64,000 nucleotides of DNA, taken from Rodentibacter ratti. Lineage in GTDB: Bacteria; Pseudomonadota; Gammaproteobacteria; Enterobacterales; Pasteurellaceae. Shown here one piece after another: positions 10,389 through 22,351 of this stretch. Position 1 is the first letter of the stretch, and each line of letters begins with the position of its first letter. Made by a program: the position numbers and the translations under genes. The notes below the pieces were generated by a model. It saw only the letters and a program-made list of their open reading frames with translations. It was not told the origin of the DNA and ran no database searches. The stretch is taken from assembly GCF_002000485.1 (NCBI RefSeq), contig NZ_MLAJ01000015.1:1-64000 (forward strand), written 5' to 3'.

Positions 10389-10679
10389 ATGAATATTCGT
10401 CCATTACACGATCGTTTGATTATCAAACGTGAAGAAGTTGAAACCTTATCTGCAGGCGGTATCGTATTAACCGGTTCTGCGGCGACAAAATCTACCCGAG
10501 CAAAAGTATTAGCTGTAGGAAAAGGTCGTATTTTGGAAAACGGCACCGTTCAACCTCTAGATGTTAAAGTAGGTGATACCGTGATTTTCAATGATGGTTA
10601 TGGTGTGAAAAGCGAGAAAATCGATGGTGAAGAAGTGTTAATCATTTCTGAAAGCGATGTTTTGGCGATTGTAGAATAA
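10389..10679 (+). CDS. groES: Co-chaperonin GroES
   Basis: A 96-residue protein that caps the GroEL folding chamber as a heptameric lid. The start [14 protein letters not shown] and the mobile-loop region at about 16-32 ([17 protein letters not shown]) are typical of the family, and the length is normal. A good ribosome-binding site (GAAGGA) precedes the ATG. It is the first gene of the groES-groEL operon, which is driven by the sigma-32 promoter at 10320-10348; 74 bp separate its stop from groEL. Confidence 0.98.
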   Translation: MNIRPLHDRLIIKREEVETLSAGGIVLTGSAATKSTRAKVLAVGKGRILENGTVQPLDVKVGDTVIFNDGYGVKSEKIDGEEVLIISESDVLAIVE

Positions 10680-10711
10680 GATTGAATGGATTTTAATCAA
10701 TCCAAAAATAA

Positions 10712-12397
<1,686 letters not shown>

Positions 12398-12413
12398 CCC
12401 CCATCGTAAAATA

Positions 12414-12456
12414 AAAAGTGCGGTCGTTTTTCTATGCGGAAAGCGATCGCTTTTTT
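12414..12456 (+). terminator. groEL terminator (imperfect, half USS)
   Basis: AAAAAGTGCGGTCG pairs imperfectly with AGCGATCGCTTTTTT. The left arm keeps an intact USS while the right arm has diverged to AGCGATCGCT. Confidence 0.6.
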
Positions 12457-12504
12457 ATTTATAAAGGTTTACACTGAAAAAAATCTTTACTACGGAAATA
12501 AATA

Positions 12505-13053
12505 ATGACAATTTCGCAAATCGAACTTAACCAACAACTCAAATCCAATGGTATCGGGATTAACGCAACAGAACTTCACGGTTTCTTAAGCGGCTTAATT
12601 TGTGGGGGGATCAAAGATCAAAGTTGGCAGCCACTACTCTACCAATTCACTAACGATAATCACGCTTATCCGACCGCACTTTTAGAACAAGTTAATGAGC
12701 TTTATCAAACCATTTCTAACGCATTAGCGGATGTCGAAAGTTTTTCTTTTGAATTAGGCCTAATTGAAAACGAAAATGTATTCACCCGAGCTGACAGCTT
12801 ATCTGAATGGGCAAATCATTTTTTACTGGGTTTGGGATTAGCTCAACCTTCTTTAGATAAAGAAAAAGGTGAAATTGGTGAAGCCGTTGAGGATTTACAT
12901 GATATTTGCCAACTAGGATATGATGAAGACGACGATGAAGAAGAAATGAGCGAAGCACTTGAAGAAATTATTGAGTATGTGCGAACCATCGCAACCTTGT
13001 TTTACACTCAATTTAATCAAACCTCCGACAGGGAAAAACCAATATTACACTAA
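12505..13053 (+). CDS. ygfB: UPF0149 / YecA-type protein YgfB
   Basis: Small acidic cytoplasmic protein of 182 residues in the UPF0149 (YgfB/YecA) family. The family motif [12 protein letters not shown] is at about 25-36, and an acidic stretch rich in Asp and Glu ([15 protein letters not shown]) lies near the C-terminus. It precedes pepP by 29 bp, the same pairing as in E. coli and H. influenzae, so the two are probably cotranscribed. In Pseudomonas a YgfB homologue modulates expression of ampDh3 and resistance; whether that applies here is unknown. It lacks the SEC-C zinc motif seen in longer YecA proteins. Confidence 0.88.
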   Translation: MTISQIELNQQLKSNGIGINATELHGFLSGLICGGIKDQSWQPLLYQFTNDNHAYPTALLEQVNELYQTISNALADVESFSFELGLIENENVFTRADSLSEWANHFLLGLGLAQPSLDKEKGEIGEAVEDLHDICQLGYDEDDDEEEMSEALEEIIEYVRTIATLFYTQFNQTSDREKPILH

Positions 13054-13082
13054 TTCAAAAAAACACATAAAAAGGAGAAAAA

Positions 13083-14381
13083 ATGGATCTTGCGTATATG
13101 GCAGAATTGCCCCAACAAGAATTTGCGGAACGCCGGAAACAGGTTTTGGCAAAAATGCAGCCGAATTCTGCTTTGTTACTGTTTTCAGAAATTGAAAAAC
13201 GTCGCAACAACGACTGTACTTTTCCTTTTCGCCAAGACAGTTATTTTTGGTATTTAACCGGTTTTAATGAGCCGAATGCCGCCTTGCTATTGCTGAAGAC
13301 GGCACAATCCGAAAAAACCATCCTTCTTCTTCGACCGCGAGATCCTTTACTTGAAACTTGGAATGGGCGTCGTTTAGGCTTAGAACGGGCCCCTGAAAAA
13401 CTCAATATAGATGAGGCATATTCTATCGATGATTTTAATACCGTTTTTCCTAAAATTACCGAAAATCTAACCGCACTTTATTATGCGCCGGAGCTTCATT
13501 TATGGGGAGACAAATTACTTTCGGAAAGTGCGGTTAATTTTACGGAAATTTTAGATTGGCGCCCTATCATTAGTGAAATGCGCTTGATTAAATCCCCCAA
13601 TGAAATTCGCTTAATGCAACAAGCCGGGCAAATTACTGCTTTGGCGCATATCAAAGCAATGCAAGAAACCTGCCCTAATCGCTTTGAGTATGAAATTGAA
13701 AGTGAAATTTTGCATGAATTTAATCGCCACGGTGCACGTTTTGCTTCTTATAATTCGATTATTGCGGGAGGCGATAATGCTTGCATTTTGCATTACACCG
13801 AAAACGATCAACCTTTGAAAGACGGGGATTTAGTGTTAATTGATGCTGGCTGTGAGTTTGCCATGTATGCCGGTGATATCACAAGAACTTTTCCTGTAAA
13901 CGGCAAATTTACCCAAGCTCAGCGCGACATTTATGAGCTCGTCCTAAAAGCACAAAAACGGGCTATTGAATTATTGATCCCGGGTAATTCAATAAAAAAA
14001 GCGAATGATCAAGTCATTCGTATAAAAGTACAGGGTTTGGTTGAGTTAGGTATTTTACATGGCAATGTAGAGGAGCTCATTGAACAGAAAGCCTATCGCC
14101 AATTTTATATGCACGGCTTAGGTCATTGGCTTGGGTTGGATGTTCATGATGTGGGTGAATATCATGATGAACGCAGCCGCACTTTAGAAATCGGCATGGT
14201 AATTACGGTAGAGCCCGGGTTGTATATTTCCGAAGATGCCGATGTGCCGGAACAATATAAAGGTATCGGAGTACGCATTGAAGATAATTTATTAATAACG
14301 GAATACGGTAATAAAATCTTGACAGCTGCGGTACCGAAAGAGATCGAAGAAATTGAAAAACTAATGGAAAAAAATTGGTAA
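13083..14381 (+). CDS. pepP: Xaa-Pro aminopeptidase PepP (M24B)
   Basis: Removes N-terminal residues that precede proline. It is a 432-residue two-domain enzyme. The N-terminal domain (about 1-170) carries the family pattern RRNNDCTFPFRQDSYFWYLTGF. The C-terminal pita-bread catalytic domain has the dinuclear metal ligands in LIDAGCEFAMYAGDITRTF (two Asp), HGLGHWLGLDVHD (His), VEPGLY (Glu) and GVRIEDN (Glu). A strong ribosome-binding site (AAAGGAG) precedes the ATG. Both a reverse USS (LTAL) and a forward USS (SAV) are embedded in the N-terminal domain near 13470 and 13527. It is probably cotranscribed with ygfB. Confidence 0.95.
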   Translation: MDLAYMAELPQQEFAERRKQVLAKMQPNSALLLFSEIEKRRNNDCTFPFRQDSYFWYLTGFNEPNAALLLLKTAQSEKTILLLRPRDPLLETWNGRRLGLERAPEKLNIDEAYSIDDFNTVFPKITENLTALYYAPELHLWGDKLLSESAVNFTEILDWRPIISEMRLIKSPNEIRLMQQAGQITALAHIKAMQETCPNRFEYEIESEILHEFNRHGARFASYNSIIAGGDNACILHYTENDQPLKDGDLVLIDAGCEFAMYAGDITRTFPVNGKFTQAQRDIYELVLKAQKRAIELLIPGNSIKKANDQVIRIKVQGLVELGILHGNVEELIEQKAYRQFYMHGLGHWLGLDVHDVGEYHDERSRTLEIGMVITVEPGLYISEDADVPEQYKGIGVRIEDNLLITEYGNKILTAAVPKEIEEIEKLMEKNW

Positions 14382-14388
14382 TTTCCCA

Positions 14389-14410
14389 AAATGTGATCTA
14401 GAGCAAGTTT
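14389..14410. promoter_or_regulatory. CRP-like site upstream of uspA
   Basis: AAATGTGATCTAGAGCAAGTTT matches the 22-base consensus at 19 positions, the best CRP match in the window. A TATTCT -10 candidate at 14432-14437 would place the site near -44, consistent with class II activation. It lies 8 bp after the pepP stop. Confidence 0.65.
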
Positions 14411-14473
14411 TTTTGAGTAGTGAAATGCTACTATTCTATTAAACAGATAAGTCCATCAGATAAGGAGTCGATT

Positions 14474-14899
14474 ATGTATAAACATGTTTTAGTCGCAGTG
14501 GATCTTTCAGATGAAAGTGAATTCTTGGTTAAAAAAGCAGCAGGTATTGCCAAACGCCATGATGCAAAACTTTCGATTATCCACGTAGATGTAAACTTTT
14601 CAGATCTTTATACCGGATTGATTGATGTTAATATGCATTCCATGCAAGATCGGATTTCAAGTGAAACCCAAAAAGCATTATTGGAACTCGCAGAAGAAGC
14701 CGATTATCCTATTTTGGAAAAATTGAGTGGTAGCGGTGATCTGGGACAAGTGCTTACCGATGCAATAGAACAATATGATGTTGATTTATTGGTTACAGGT
14801 CATCACCAAGACTTTTGGAGTAAATTAATGTCTTCAACACGTCAAGTAATGAATACAATTAAAATTGATATGTTAGTTGTTCCACTTCTTGATGATTGA
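14474..14899 (+). CDS. uspA: Universal stress protein A
   Basis: A 141-residue UspA-family protein with a Rossmann-like alpha/beta fold. The start at 14474 ([14 protein letters not shown]) has AAGGAG 6-7 bases upstream and matches UspA proteins; an earlier in-frame ATG would add 18 unrelated residues. The C-terminal segment [22 protein letters not shown] corresponds to the nucleotide-binding region, but the canonical ATP-binding G-2x-G-9x-G(S/T) pattern is not intact, which fits the non-ATP-binding UspA subgroup. A near-consensus CRP site precedes it, and a USS-pair hairpin follows it. Confidence 0.92.
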   Translation: MYKHVLVAVDLSDESEFLVKKAAGIAKRHDAKLSIIHVDVNFSDLYTGLIDVNMHSMQDRISSETQKALLELAEEADYPILEKLSGSGDLGQVLTDAIEQYDVDLLVTGHHQDFWSKLMSSTRQVMNTIKIDMLVVPLLDD

Positions 14900-14936
14900 G
14901 CAATACCGATTTCTAAACTAGAAAATGAATAAGTTT

Positions 14937-14973
14937 AACCGCACTTCTTAAATTATTTAAGAAGTGCGGTTTT
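14937..14973 (+). terminator. uspA terminator made of an inverted USS pair
   Basis: AACCGCACTTCTTAAAT pairs with ATTTAAGAAGTGCGGTT, a long perfect stem containing opposed USS cores, followed by TTATTTTT. Confidence 0.85.
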
Positions 14974-15152
14974 ATTTTTACGCGTTTACAAATAATTTAA
15001 TAATATTTTTTCGATACGAAAAATAACAAACTGTTCAAATAATAAACAAAACTGAATAATTACAAGCAAAAAGCCTTTTTATAAAGTTAAAAAATATGCA
15101 AGAATAATATGTTTTATTTTTTACTTTAAATTACTTTTACAACGGGTTTATG

Positions 15153-17777
15153 ATGAAAACGACAGCGGAAATTAGACAATCGTTCCTTAATTTCTTTCAT
15201 AGTAAAGGACACCAAGTGGTCTCAAGTAGCTCGCTTGTACCTGAAAATGATCCAACGCTACTTTTTACCAATGCGGGGATGAACCAATTTAAAGATGTAT
15301 TTTTAGGCTTAGACAAACGCCCTTATTCACGAGCAACAACTGCACAACGCTGTGTACGTGCCGGCGGTAAACATAATGATTTAGAAAATGTAGGCTATAC
15401 CGCTCGCCACCATACTTTTTTTGAAATGTTGGGGAACTTCAGCTTTGGTGATTACTTTAAACAAGATGCAATTCATTTTGCCTGGGAGTTTTTAACCTCT
15501 CCACAATGGCTTGGGTTACCAAAGGAAAAATTATGGGTAACCGTTTATGAAACGGATAATGAGGCTTATGACATTTGGAACCAAAAAGTTGGCGTGCCAA
15601 CAGAGCGCATTATTCGAATCGGCGACAACAAGGGCGCACCCTATGCCTCAGATAATTTTTGGGCGATGGGGGACACAGGTCCTTGCGGTCCTTGTACTGA
15701 AATTTTCTACGATCATGGCGACCATATTTGGGGCGGTCCCCCGGGTTCCCCTGAAGAAGACGGTGATCGTTATATCGAAATTTGGAACGTTGTATTCATG
15801 CAATACAATCGCTTAGCCGATGGAACAATGGAAAAATTACCACGTCCATCCGTAGATACCGGCATGGGTTTAGAGCGTATTGCTGCGGTACTACAACATG
15901 TAAATTCAAACTACGATATTGATATTTTTAAAACATTAATCAAAAAAGCCGCAGAAATTGTTGGTACAACCGATCTAACCAATAAGTCATTACGCGTGAT
16001 TGCTGATCATATTCGTTCTTGCGCCTACTTAATTGCTGATGGCGTGATTCCGTCAAATGAGGGTCGAGGTTATGTATTGCGCCGTATTATTCGTCGTGCG
16101 GTGCGTCATGGACATTTACTCGGTGCAAAAGAAGCATTTTTCTACAAACTAGTACCAACATTGATTGAAGTAATGGCTGACGCAGGCCAAGATATCAAAG
16201 AAAAACAGGCAAATGTTGAAAAATTACTACGTTTGGAAGAAGAGCAATTTGCACGCACATTGGAGCGTGGTTTAACCCTTTTAGATGAAGCCCTTTCTGA
16301 AGTGAAAGACGGAGTGCTTTCCGGAGAAGTCGCCTTCAAACTTTATGATACCTATGGTTTCCCATTAGATTTAACCGCTGATGTATGTCGTGAACGTGAC
16401 ATTACCATCGATGAAGCCGGATTTGAGCGGGAAATGGCAGCACAACGTACTCGCGCCCAAGCAGCAAGTCAGTTCGGCGTGGATTACAATAATGTCATTC
16501 GCGTTGAAGGTGAAACAAAATTTGAAGGCTATACCGAATCGGAATCATTGGCAAAAGTGACCGCACTTTTCCATGACGGTAAATCGGTAGAACAAATTTC
16601 AGCCGGACAAAGTGCGGTAGTTGTATTAGAAAATACGCCATTTTACGCAGAATCAGGCGGTCAAATTGGTGACAGTGGTTATTTAGCAATAGAAGGGGTT
16701 ACCTTTAATGTTAAAGACACCCAAAAATATGGCCAAATATTTGGGCATATTGGTGAATTAGAGAAAGGAACATTATCCGTTGGGCAAACTGTGAAAGCAG
16801 TAGTAGATGTTAAGCGCCGCAATCAAACGGCACTTAATCACTCCGCAACCCATTTATTACATGCAGCGCTCCGCCAATTATTAGGGACGCATGTTACACA
16901 AAAAGGTTCCCTTGTTTCAGAAACTGCTTTGAGATTTGACTTTGCACACCCAGAAGCGTTGAATAAAGAACAACTTGCGGAAATAGAACGCCTTGTAAAC
17001 CAAAAAATCCGTGCAAATTTTCCAATTCAAACTGATATTATGGAAATTGAAGCGGCAAAAGAAAAAGGAGCAATGGCACTGTTTGGTGAAAAATATGGCG
17101 ATCAGGTTCGGGTATTAACAATGGGAGATTTCTCCATTGAACTATGTGGCGGTATTCATGCCAACCGAACCGGTGATATAGGGTTATTTAAAATTACAGT
17201 AGAAACAGCTGTTGCTGCGGGAATTCGACGAATCGAAGCAGTAACGGGTGAAAATGCGATGAATTGGATATTAAAACAACAACGTATTTTGAACCAAAGC
17301 GCAGAATTACTAAAATCAGACGTAAATACCCTTGTAGATAAAATCCAGCAATTGCAGGATAAAACAAAAAAACTAGAAAAAGAGCTCCAAGGCTTAAAAG
17401 AGAAAGCGGCAGTGCAAGCCGGCTCTGATTTAGCCAAAAGTGCGGTCAAAATTAACGATGTTTCAGTCATTCTTCATCAATTAGATGGTATCGAAACAAA
17501 ATCACTACGAGTGATGGTCGATGACTTAAAAAATCAACTGGCTTCAGGTATTATCGTATTTGCATCGATTTTAGATGAAAAAGTGAATCTTGTTGTTGGT
17601 GTAACAAACGATTTAACTTCTAAAATAAAAGCCGGCGAACTCGTTAATTTAATGGCTCAACAGGTTGGCGGTAAAGGTGGTGGTCGCGCAGATATGGCGA
17701 TGGCTGGAGGCTCTCAACCAGAAAATGTAGCACAAGCCTTAACCGTTGCACAGGACTGGTTAAAAGAAAATCTGTAG
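15153..17777 (+). CDS. alaS: Alanyl-tRNA synthetase
   Basis: Charges tRNA-Ala and edits mischarged Ser/Gly. The start [15 protein letters not shown] (15153) gives 874 residues, the usual length; one extra Met codon lies directly upstream. The class II catalytic core is at about 1-440, and the editing domain carries [11 protein letters not shown] (zinc/editing HxxxH) and [11 protein letters not shown] Lys/Glu-rich coiled coil at about 715-750 leads into the C-terminal DHHA1-type domain ending in [15 protein letters not shown]. Three USS copies (about 16560, 16610 and 17440) are written into the gene as TAL and SAV peptides. It stands 83 bp upstream of csrA, as in many gammaproteobacteria. Confidence 0.97.
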   Translation: MKTTAEIRQSFLNFFHSKGHQVVSSSSLVPENDPTLLFTNAGMNQFKDVFLGLDKRPYSRATTAQRCVRAGGKHNDLENVGYTARHHTFFEMLGNFSFGDYFKQDAIHFAWEFLTSPQWLGLPKEKLWVTVYETDNEAYDIWNQKVGVPTERIIRIGDNKGAPYASDNFWAMGDTGPCGPCTEIFYDHGDHIWGGPPGSPEEDGDRYIEIWNVVFMQYNRLADGTMEKLPRPSVDTGMGLERIAAVLQHVNSNYDIDIFKTLIKKAAEIVGTTDLTNKSLRVIADHIRSCAYLIADGVIPSNEGRGYVLRRIIRRAVRHGHLLGAKEAFFYKLVPTLIEVMADAGQDIKEKQANVEKLLRLEEEQFARTLERGLTLLDEALSEVKDGVLSGEVAFKLYDTYGFPLDLTADVCRERDITIDEAGFEREMAAQRTRAQAASQFGVDYNNVIRVEGETKFEGYTESESLAKVTALFHDGKSVEQISAGQSAVVVLENTPFYAESGGQIGDSGYLAIEGVTFNVKDTQKYGQIFGHIGELEKGTLSVGQTVKAVVDVKRRNQTALNHSATHLLHAALRQLLGTHVTQKGSLVSETALRFDFAHPEALNKEQLAEIERLVNQKIRANFPIQTDIMEIEAAKEKGAMALFGEKYGDQVRVLTMGDFSIELCGGIHANRTGDIGLFKITVETAVAAGIRRIEAVTGENAMNWILKQQRILNQSAELLKSDVNTLVDKIQQLQDKTKKLEKELQGLKEKAAVQAGSDLAKSAVKINDVSVILHQLDGIETKSLRVMVDDLKNQLASGIIVFASILDEKVNLVVGVTNDLTSKIKAGELVNLMAQQVGGKGGGRADMAMAGGSQPENVAQALTVAQDWLKENL

Positions 17778-17859
17778 TACAAAAGCCTTGGTTGGATGGA
17801 TGCCAACTGTTCCTTGATAGATAGGGATATCTAATAAATGCAAACTAAGAGGATAAAGA

Positions 17860-18051
17860 ATGTTAATCTTAACCCGCAAAGTTGGCGAAAGTGTACTTAT
17901 TGGAGATGATATTTCTATCACAGTGTTAAGTGTACGTGGAAACCAAGTAAAGCTCGGTGTACAAGCACCTAAAGAAGTATCTGTTCACCGAGAAGAGATT
18001 TACCAACAAATTAAAAAACAGCAAGATGAATCTTCTAATGATTTATCATAA
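17860..18051 (+). CDS. csrA: Carbon storage regulator CsrA
   Basis: A 63-residue RNA-binding homodimer that recognises GGA in hairpin loops of mRNA leaders and represses translation. [17 protein letters not shown], the central [12 protein letters not shown] strand and [10 protein letters not shown] are all canonical. The length is typical. It lies between alaS and galU. Its own leader has GGA triplets at 17805-17815 and within the ribosome-binding site (AGAGGATAAAG), which suggests autoregulation. Confidence 0.97.
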   Translation: MLILTRKVGESVLIGDDISITVLSVRGNQVKLGVQAPKEVSVHREEIYQQIKKQQDESSNDLS

Positions 18052-18071
18052 TTATTATGGACTTTAATGTT

Positions 18072-18959
18072 ATGAAAGTGATTATTCCGGTTGCCGGTTT
18101 AGGCACTCGTATGTTACCTGCAACAAAAGCAATTCCAAAAGAAATGCTTACGTTAGTAGATAAACCACTAATTCAATATGTAGTAAATGAATGTGTTGCG
18201 GCAGGTATTAAAGAGATTGTACTCGTTACCCATTCATCAAAAAATGCTATAGAAAACCACTTCGATACCTCTTTTGAGCTTGAAACAATGTTGGAAAAAC
18301 GCGTAAAGCGCCAACTTTTAGAGGAGGTACGTTCTATTTGCCCTAAAGATGTTACTCTCATACATGTACGCCAAGGTAATGCGAAAGGCTTGGGTCATGC
18401 TGTATTATGTGGACGCTCAGTTGTAGGTAATGAGCCTTTTGCTGTTGTTCTGCCGGATGTGTTACTTGCTGATTTTAGTGCGAATCAGAAAAAAGAAAAT
18501 TTATCCGCTATGATTAAACGGTTTAATGAAACTCTATCTAGTCAAATCATGGTGGCTCCCGTTGCTCAAGAAGAAGTGAGTAGTTACGGGATCGTTGATT
18601 GTGGTAATGTAGAACTAAAAGATGGAGAAAGTGCTAAAATTGAAAATATCGTTGAAAAACCTTCAATTGAAAATGCGCCATCTAACCTTGCTGTGGTCGG
18701 TCGTTACGTATTTTCTTCCACGATCTGGGACTTATTAGAAAAAACGCCTGTTGGTGTAGGTGATGAAATTCAATTAACTGATGCTATTGATATGCTGATC
18801 GAAAAAGAAAATGTTGAAGCATTCCATATGACAGGTAACTCCTTCGATTGCGGTGATAAAATCGGTTATATGAAAGCTTTCGTTGAATATGGCATTAGAC
18901 ATGAAAAACTAGGTAAAGATTTTAAATTATTTATTAAAAGCCTGGCAAAAAGCCTATAA
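18072..18959 (+). CDS. galU: UTP-glucose-1-phosphate uridylyltransferase
   Basis: Makes UDP-glucose from UTP and glucose-1-phosphate for surface polysaccharide and lipooligosaccharide synthesis. The N-terminal nucleotidyltransferase signature is [18 protein letters not shown] chose [13 protein letters not shown] (18072), giving 295 residues; an ATG five codons earlier (18057) is possible and neither start has a strong ribosome-binding site. UDP-glucose is also the usual sugar donor of HMW1C-type glycosyltransferases such as the one at 50783-52807, a likely metabolic link inside this window. A terminator follows at 18970. Confidence 0.95.
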   Translation: MKVIIPVAGLGTRMLPATKAIPKEMLTLVDKPLIQYVVNECVAAGIKEIVLVTHSSKNAIENHFDTSFELETMLEKRVKRQLLEEVRSICPKDVTLIHVRQGNAKGLGHAVLCGRSVVGNEPFAVVLPDVLLADFSANQKKENLSAMIKRFNETLSSQIMVAPVAQEEVSSYGIVDCGNVELKDGESAKIENIVEKPSIENAPSNLAVVGRYVFSSTIWDLLEKTPVGVGDEIQLTDAIDMLIEKENVEAFHMTGNSFDCGDKIGYMKAFVEYGIRHEKLGKDFKLFIKSLAKSL

Positions 18960-18969
18960 AACGATAAGA

Positions 18970-18997
18970 AAAGCGGTTAATTCACCGCTTTTTTGTC
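18970..18997 (+). terminator. galU terminator
   Basis: AAGCGGT and ACCGCTT form a stem around TAATTC, followed by TTTTTG. The stem is one base short of a USS pair. Confidence 0.8.
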
Positions 18998-19177
18998 ATT
19001 AGCTCTGGCGATAGGTCTAGATGTAGAGTAAAAATAAGTATTTTTAATAGCCTTCCTGAATAAATCTACGCGAATAGAAGTCGCAGTACAGCAATTATTT
19101 TACCTAAATTTTATTTTCTTGATTCAAATCATTCGTTATCAAAATATAATTGATTTCACTTACGAATTTAAAACAAC

Positions 19178-19206
19178 AAAAAAGCTCGCAATTGCGAGCT
19201 TTTTAA
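19178..19206 (-). terminator. rplQ / alpha operon terminator
   Basis: AGCTCGCA and TGCGAGCT (19183-19200) form a perfect hairpin flanked by A-runs and T-runs on both sides. It ends the long leftward ribosomal transcript. Confidence 0.85.
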
Positions 19207-19221
19207 TTTTTATTCAACTAT

Positions 19222-19605
19222 TTATTCCGCGGTTGTTTCCACAATCTCTGGGCGTTCAACTAACTCAATATAAGCCATTGGAGCATTATCACCTGCACGG
19301 AAACCACATTTTAAAATACGGGTATAACCACCTGCACGTTGAGCAAAACGTGGACCTAATTCATTGAATAACTTCGCAACAGTTTCAATGTTACGAGTAC
19401 GAGCGAATGCTAAACGACGGTTTGCAACGCTATCTTCTTTTGCTAATGTAATTAACGGTTCAACTACACGACGTAATTCTTTAGCTTTAGGTAAAGTTGT
19501 CTTGATAATCTCGTGACTAACTAAAGCACTGGCTAAATTACGGAACATCGCTTGGCGATGGCTACTATTACGGTTTAGTTGACGACCACTCTTACGATGG
19601 CGCAT
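19222..19605 (-). CDS. rplQ: 50S ribosomal protein L17
   Basis: A 127-residue large-subunit protein near the exit tunnel. The start [23 protein letters not shown] is diagnostic. It is the last gene of the alpha operon, 39 bp after rpoA, and is followed by a bidirectional hairpin. Its C-terminal EIVETTAE is acidic, as in other gammaproteobacterial L17 proteins. Confidence 0.99.
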   Translation of the reverse strand: MRHRKSGRQLNRNSSHRQAMFRNLASALVSHEIIKTTLPKAKELRRVVEPLITLAKEDSVANRRLAFARTRNIETVAKLFNELGPRFAQRAGGYTRILKCGFRAGDNAPMAYIELVERPEIVETTAE

Positions 19606-19644
19606 GATATTATCCTTCTCAGAAAAACCTTAATCTATGCCAAA

Positions 19645-20628
19645 TTAGTCTTCAGCAATACTTGCTGGCGGCCAATTTTCAAGGCGCATACCAAGTGACA
19701 AACCACGTGAAGCAAGTACATCCTTAATTTCAGTAAGTGATTTCTTACCAAGATTAGGCGTTTTTAATAACTCAACTTCTGTACGTTGTACTAAGTCACC
19801 GATATAGTGAATTGTTTCTGCTTTCAAACAGTTAGCAGAACGAACTGTCAACTCTAAATCATCTACAGGACGTAGTAAAATCGGGTCAAATTCCGGTTTT
19901 TCTTCCTTGATTTCAGGTTGACGAACATCACGTAAATCAACGAATGCATCTAGTTGCTCTGCTAAGATTGTTGCTGCACGACGAATTGCTTCTTCAGGAT
20001 CCAACGTACCGTTTGTTTCTAAATTAATTACTAATTTATCCAAGTCCGTACGTTGTTCAACACGAGCTGCTTCAACATTATAAGAAATGCTTTCGACAGG
20101 ACTATAACAAGCATCAACAAGTAAACGACCAATTGGACGTTCATCTGTCTGAACACGAGTCGAAGCCGGAACGTATCCTCTGCCACGCTGAACACGAATA
20201 CGCATACTAATTGAGGCATTTTCGTCAGTTAAATGACAAATCACATGGTCTTGATTTACAATCTCAACATCCCCATCATGGGAGATATCTGCTGCAACAA
20301 CAGGGCCAATTCCAGATTTATTTAGTGTCAGAATAACATCATCTTTATTCTGTACTTTGACCGCTAGACCTTTAAGGTTTAAAAGCACTTCAAGAATATC
20401 TTCTTGAACTCCTTCCTTACTACTATATTCATGCAATACTCCATCGATCTCTACTTCAGTTACAGCACAACCTGGCATTGAAGATAGAAGAATACGGCGT
20501 AATGCATTACCTAGAGTATGACCAAAGCCACGCTCTAACGGTTCAAGGATCACCTTAGCATGTGTTGAGCTAACCTGCTCAATATCTACTAAACGTGGTT
20601 TTAAAAATTCTGTAACAGAACCCTGCAT
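19645..20628 (-). CDS. rpoA: RNA polymerase alpha subunit
   Basis: A 327-residue alpha subunit. The N-terminal domain (about 1-230) dimerises and assembles beta and beta-prime. A linker follows, and the C-terminal domain (about 250-320) contacts UP elements and activators such as CRP; it contains the helix-hairpin-helix segment [20 protein letters not shown]. It lies between rpsD and rplQ in the alpha operon. The length is typical and nothing is unusual. Confidence 0.99.
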   Translation of the reverse strand: MQGSVTEFLKPRLVDIEQVSSTHAKVILEPLERGFGHTLGNALRRILLSSMPGCAVTEVEIDGVLHEYSSKEGVQEDILEVLLNLKGLAVKVQNKDDVILTLNKSGIGPVVAADISHDGDVEIVNQDHVICHLTDENASISMRIRVQRGRGYVPASTRVQTDERPIGRLLVDACYSPVESISYNVEAARVEQRTDLDKLVINLETNGTLDPEEAIRRAATILAEQLDAFVDLRDVRQPEIKEEKPEFDPILLRPVDDLELTVRSANCLKAETIHYIGDLVQRTEVELLKTPNLGKKSLTEIKDVLASRGLSLGMRLENWPPASIAED

Positions 20629-20659
20629 TTTATCCTCTCTTTACTTTTAAGCTTAACTA

Positions 20660-21280
20660 TTATTTCGAGTAAAGCTCAACGATCAGATGTTCGTTAATAT
20701 CTGCTGATAAATCAGAACGTTCAGGAATACGTTTAAAAACACCTTCCATTTTAGTTGCATCAACTTCTAACCAAGTTGGTTTCTCTCTTTGTTCTGCTAA
20801 TTCTAATGATGCTTTAATCCGAGCTTGTTTTTTAGATTTTTCTCTAACAGCTACTACATCATTAACTGCAACCTGGAAAGATGGGATATTCACAACGCGA
20901 CCATTTACTACAATCGCTTTATGACTTACCAACTGACGAGCTTCTGCTCGAGTTGCAGCAAATCCCATACGATAAACAACGTTATCCAATCTACCCTCTA
21001 ATAACACTAATAAGTTTTCACCAGTGTTACCTTTTAAGCGATTCGCCTCTTTATAGTAGTTACGGAACTGACGTTCTAAAATACCATAGATACGACGAAC
21101 TTTTTGTTTTTCACGTAATTGACTACCATAGTCAGATAAACGTGGTTTACGAGCACCATGTTGACCTGGAGCTGTATCAATTTTACATTTTGAATCAATC
21201 GCACGCACACCTGATTTAAGAAATAAATCAGTGCCTTCACGACGGCTGAGCTTGAGTTTAGGGCCCAAATATCTTGCCAT
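20660..21280 (-). CDS. rpsD: 30S ribosomal protein S4
   Basis: A 206-residue primary 16S rRNA-binding protein and the translational repressor of the alpha operon in E. coli, where it binds a pseudoknot in the rpsM leader. The S4 RNA-binding fold is at about 96-158 ([28 protein letters not shown]). The N-terminal domain lacks zinc-binding cysteines apart from one Cys (SKCKID), as in E. coli. It sits 29 bp after rpsK. Confidence 0.99.
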   Translation of the reverse strand: MARYLGPKLKLSRREGTDLFLKSGVRAIDSKCKIDTAPGQHGARKPRLSDYGSQLREKQKVRRIYGILERQFRNYYKEANRLKGNTGENLLVLLEGRLDNVVYRMGFAATRAEARQLVSHKAIVVNGRVVNIPSFQVAVNDVVAVREKSKKQARIKASLELAEQREKPTWLEVDATKMEGVFKRIPERSDLSADINEHLIVELYSK

Positions 21281-21309
21281 TTTCTTTCTCCAACTATCCT
21301 ATTACGTCA

Positions 21310-21702
<393 letters not shown>

Positions 21703-21711
21703 TTACCCCGA

Positions 21712-22068
21712 CTATTTTTTGATCGGTTTACGAGGACCCTTACGGGTACGCGCGTTAGTTTTAGTACGTTGACCACGTACCGGTAGACTACGACGATGGC
21801 GTAAGCCACGGTAACAACCTAAGTCTAGAAGACGTTTGATGTTTAGTGTTACTTCACGGCGTAAGTCACCTTCAACGGTAAATTTACCAACTTCGTCACG
21901 CAGTTTGTCAATCTGCTCTTCAGACAATTCTCTGATCTTAACATCTTCGGCAATCCCCGCTGCAGCACAAATAGCTTTTGAACGAGTTTTACCGATACCA
22001 TAAATTGCAGTTAAGGCAATCACAGTATGTTTGTGATCAGGAATGTTAATGCCTGCAATACGGGCCAC
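21712..22068 (-). CDS. rpsM: 30S ribosomal protein S13
   Basis: A 118-residue small-subunit head protein that contacts tRNA and the 50S subunit. The start [19 protein letters not shown] and the C-terminal [21 protein letters not shown] are canonical. It is the first gene of the alpha operon here, with its own promoter at 22167-22195 and a structured leader that probably mediates repression by S4. Confidence 0.99.
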   Translation of the reverse strand: MARIAGINIPDHKHTVIALTAIYGIGKTRSKAICAAAGIAEDVKIRELSEEQIDKLRDEVGKFTVEGDLRREVTLNIKRLLDLGCYRGLRHRRSLPVRGQRTKTNARTRKGPRKPIKK

Positions 22069-22095
22069 TATGCACTCCTATATTCTAAATTAATT

Positions 22096-22145
22096 GGTAT
22101 TCTGATCTTGAAAAGCCCGTTTTCAGGATACTCAAACAGAATACC
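22096..22145 (-). promoter_or_regulatory. Hairpin leader of the alpha operon (candidate S4 regulatory site)
   Basis: GGTATTCTG and CAGAATACC form a 9-bp perfect stem enclosing a second small helix in the rpsM leader. It ends 28 bp before the rpsM start. E. coli has an S4-binding pseudoknot (Alpha_RBS) in the same place. The function is inferred from position and structure, and a pseudoknot was not verified. Confidence 0.5.
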
Positions 22146-22166
22146 AAGGATGTAAATGAGTCGGGC

Positions 22167-22195
22167 AGTATAACTGCTCAACTGGTTCTTTGCAA
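22167..22195 (-). promoter_or_regulatory. Sigma-70 promoter of rpsM (alpha operon)
   Basis: TTGCAA (22190-22195), an exact 17-base spacer and TATACT (22167-22172), read leftward, about 100 bp upstream of rpsM. It makes the alpha genes independently transcribable from the spc operon. Confidence 0.75.
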
Positions 22196-22207
22196 GAAAA
22201 ATGTCAA

Positions 22208-22321
22208 TTAACCTTGACGTTGTTTATGTTTAGGGTCACTACACAATACGCGCACAACACCTTCACGTTTAACAATTTTGCAGTTACGACACATTTTCTT
22301 TACGGAAGCACGAACTTTCAT
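22208..22321 (-). CDS. rpmJ: 50S ribosomal protein L36
   Basis: A 37-residue zinc-ribbon ribosomal protein. Translation gives [20 protein letters not shown] and ends [17 protein letters not shown]. The zinc ligands are C11, C14 and C27 plus the His in DPKH, so this is the zinc-binding (C+) L36 type. It lies 30 bp after secY at the end of the spc operon, just before the rpsM promoter. Confidence 0.97.
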
Positions 22322-22351
22322 TGCTTATCCTTTTTTACGTTAATCGGACAA

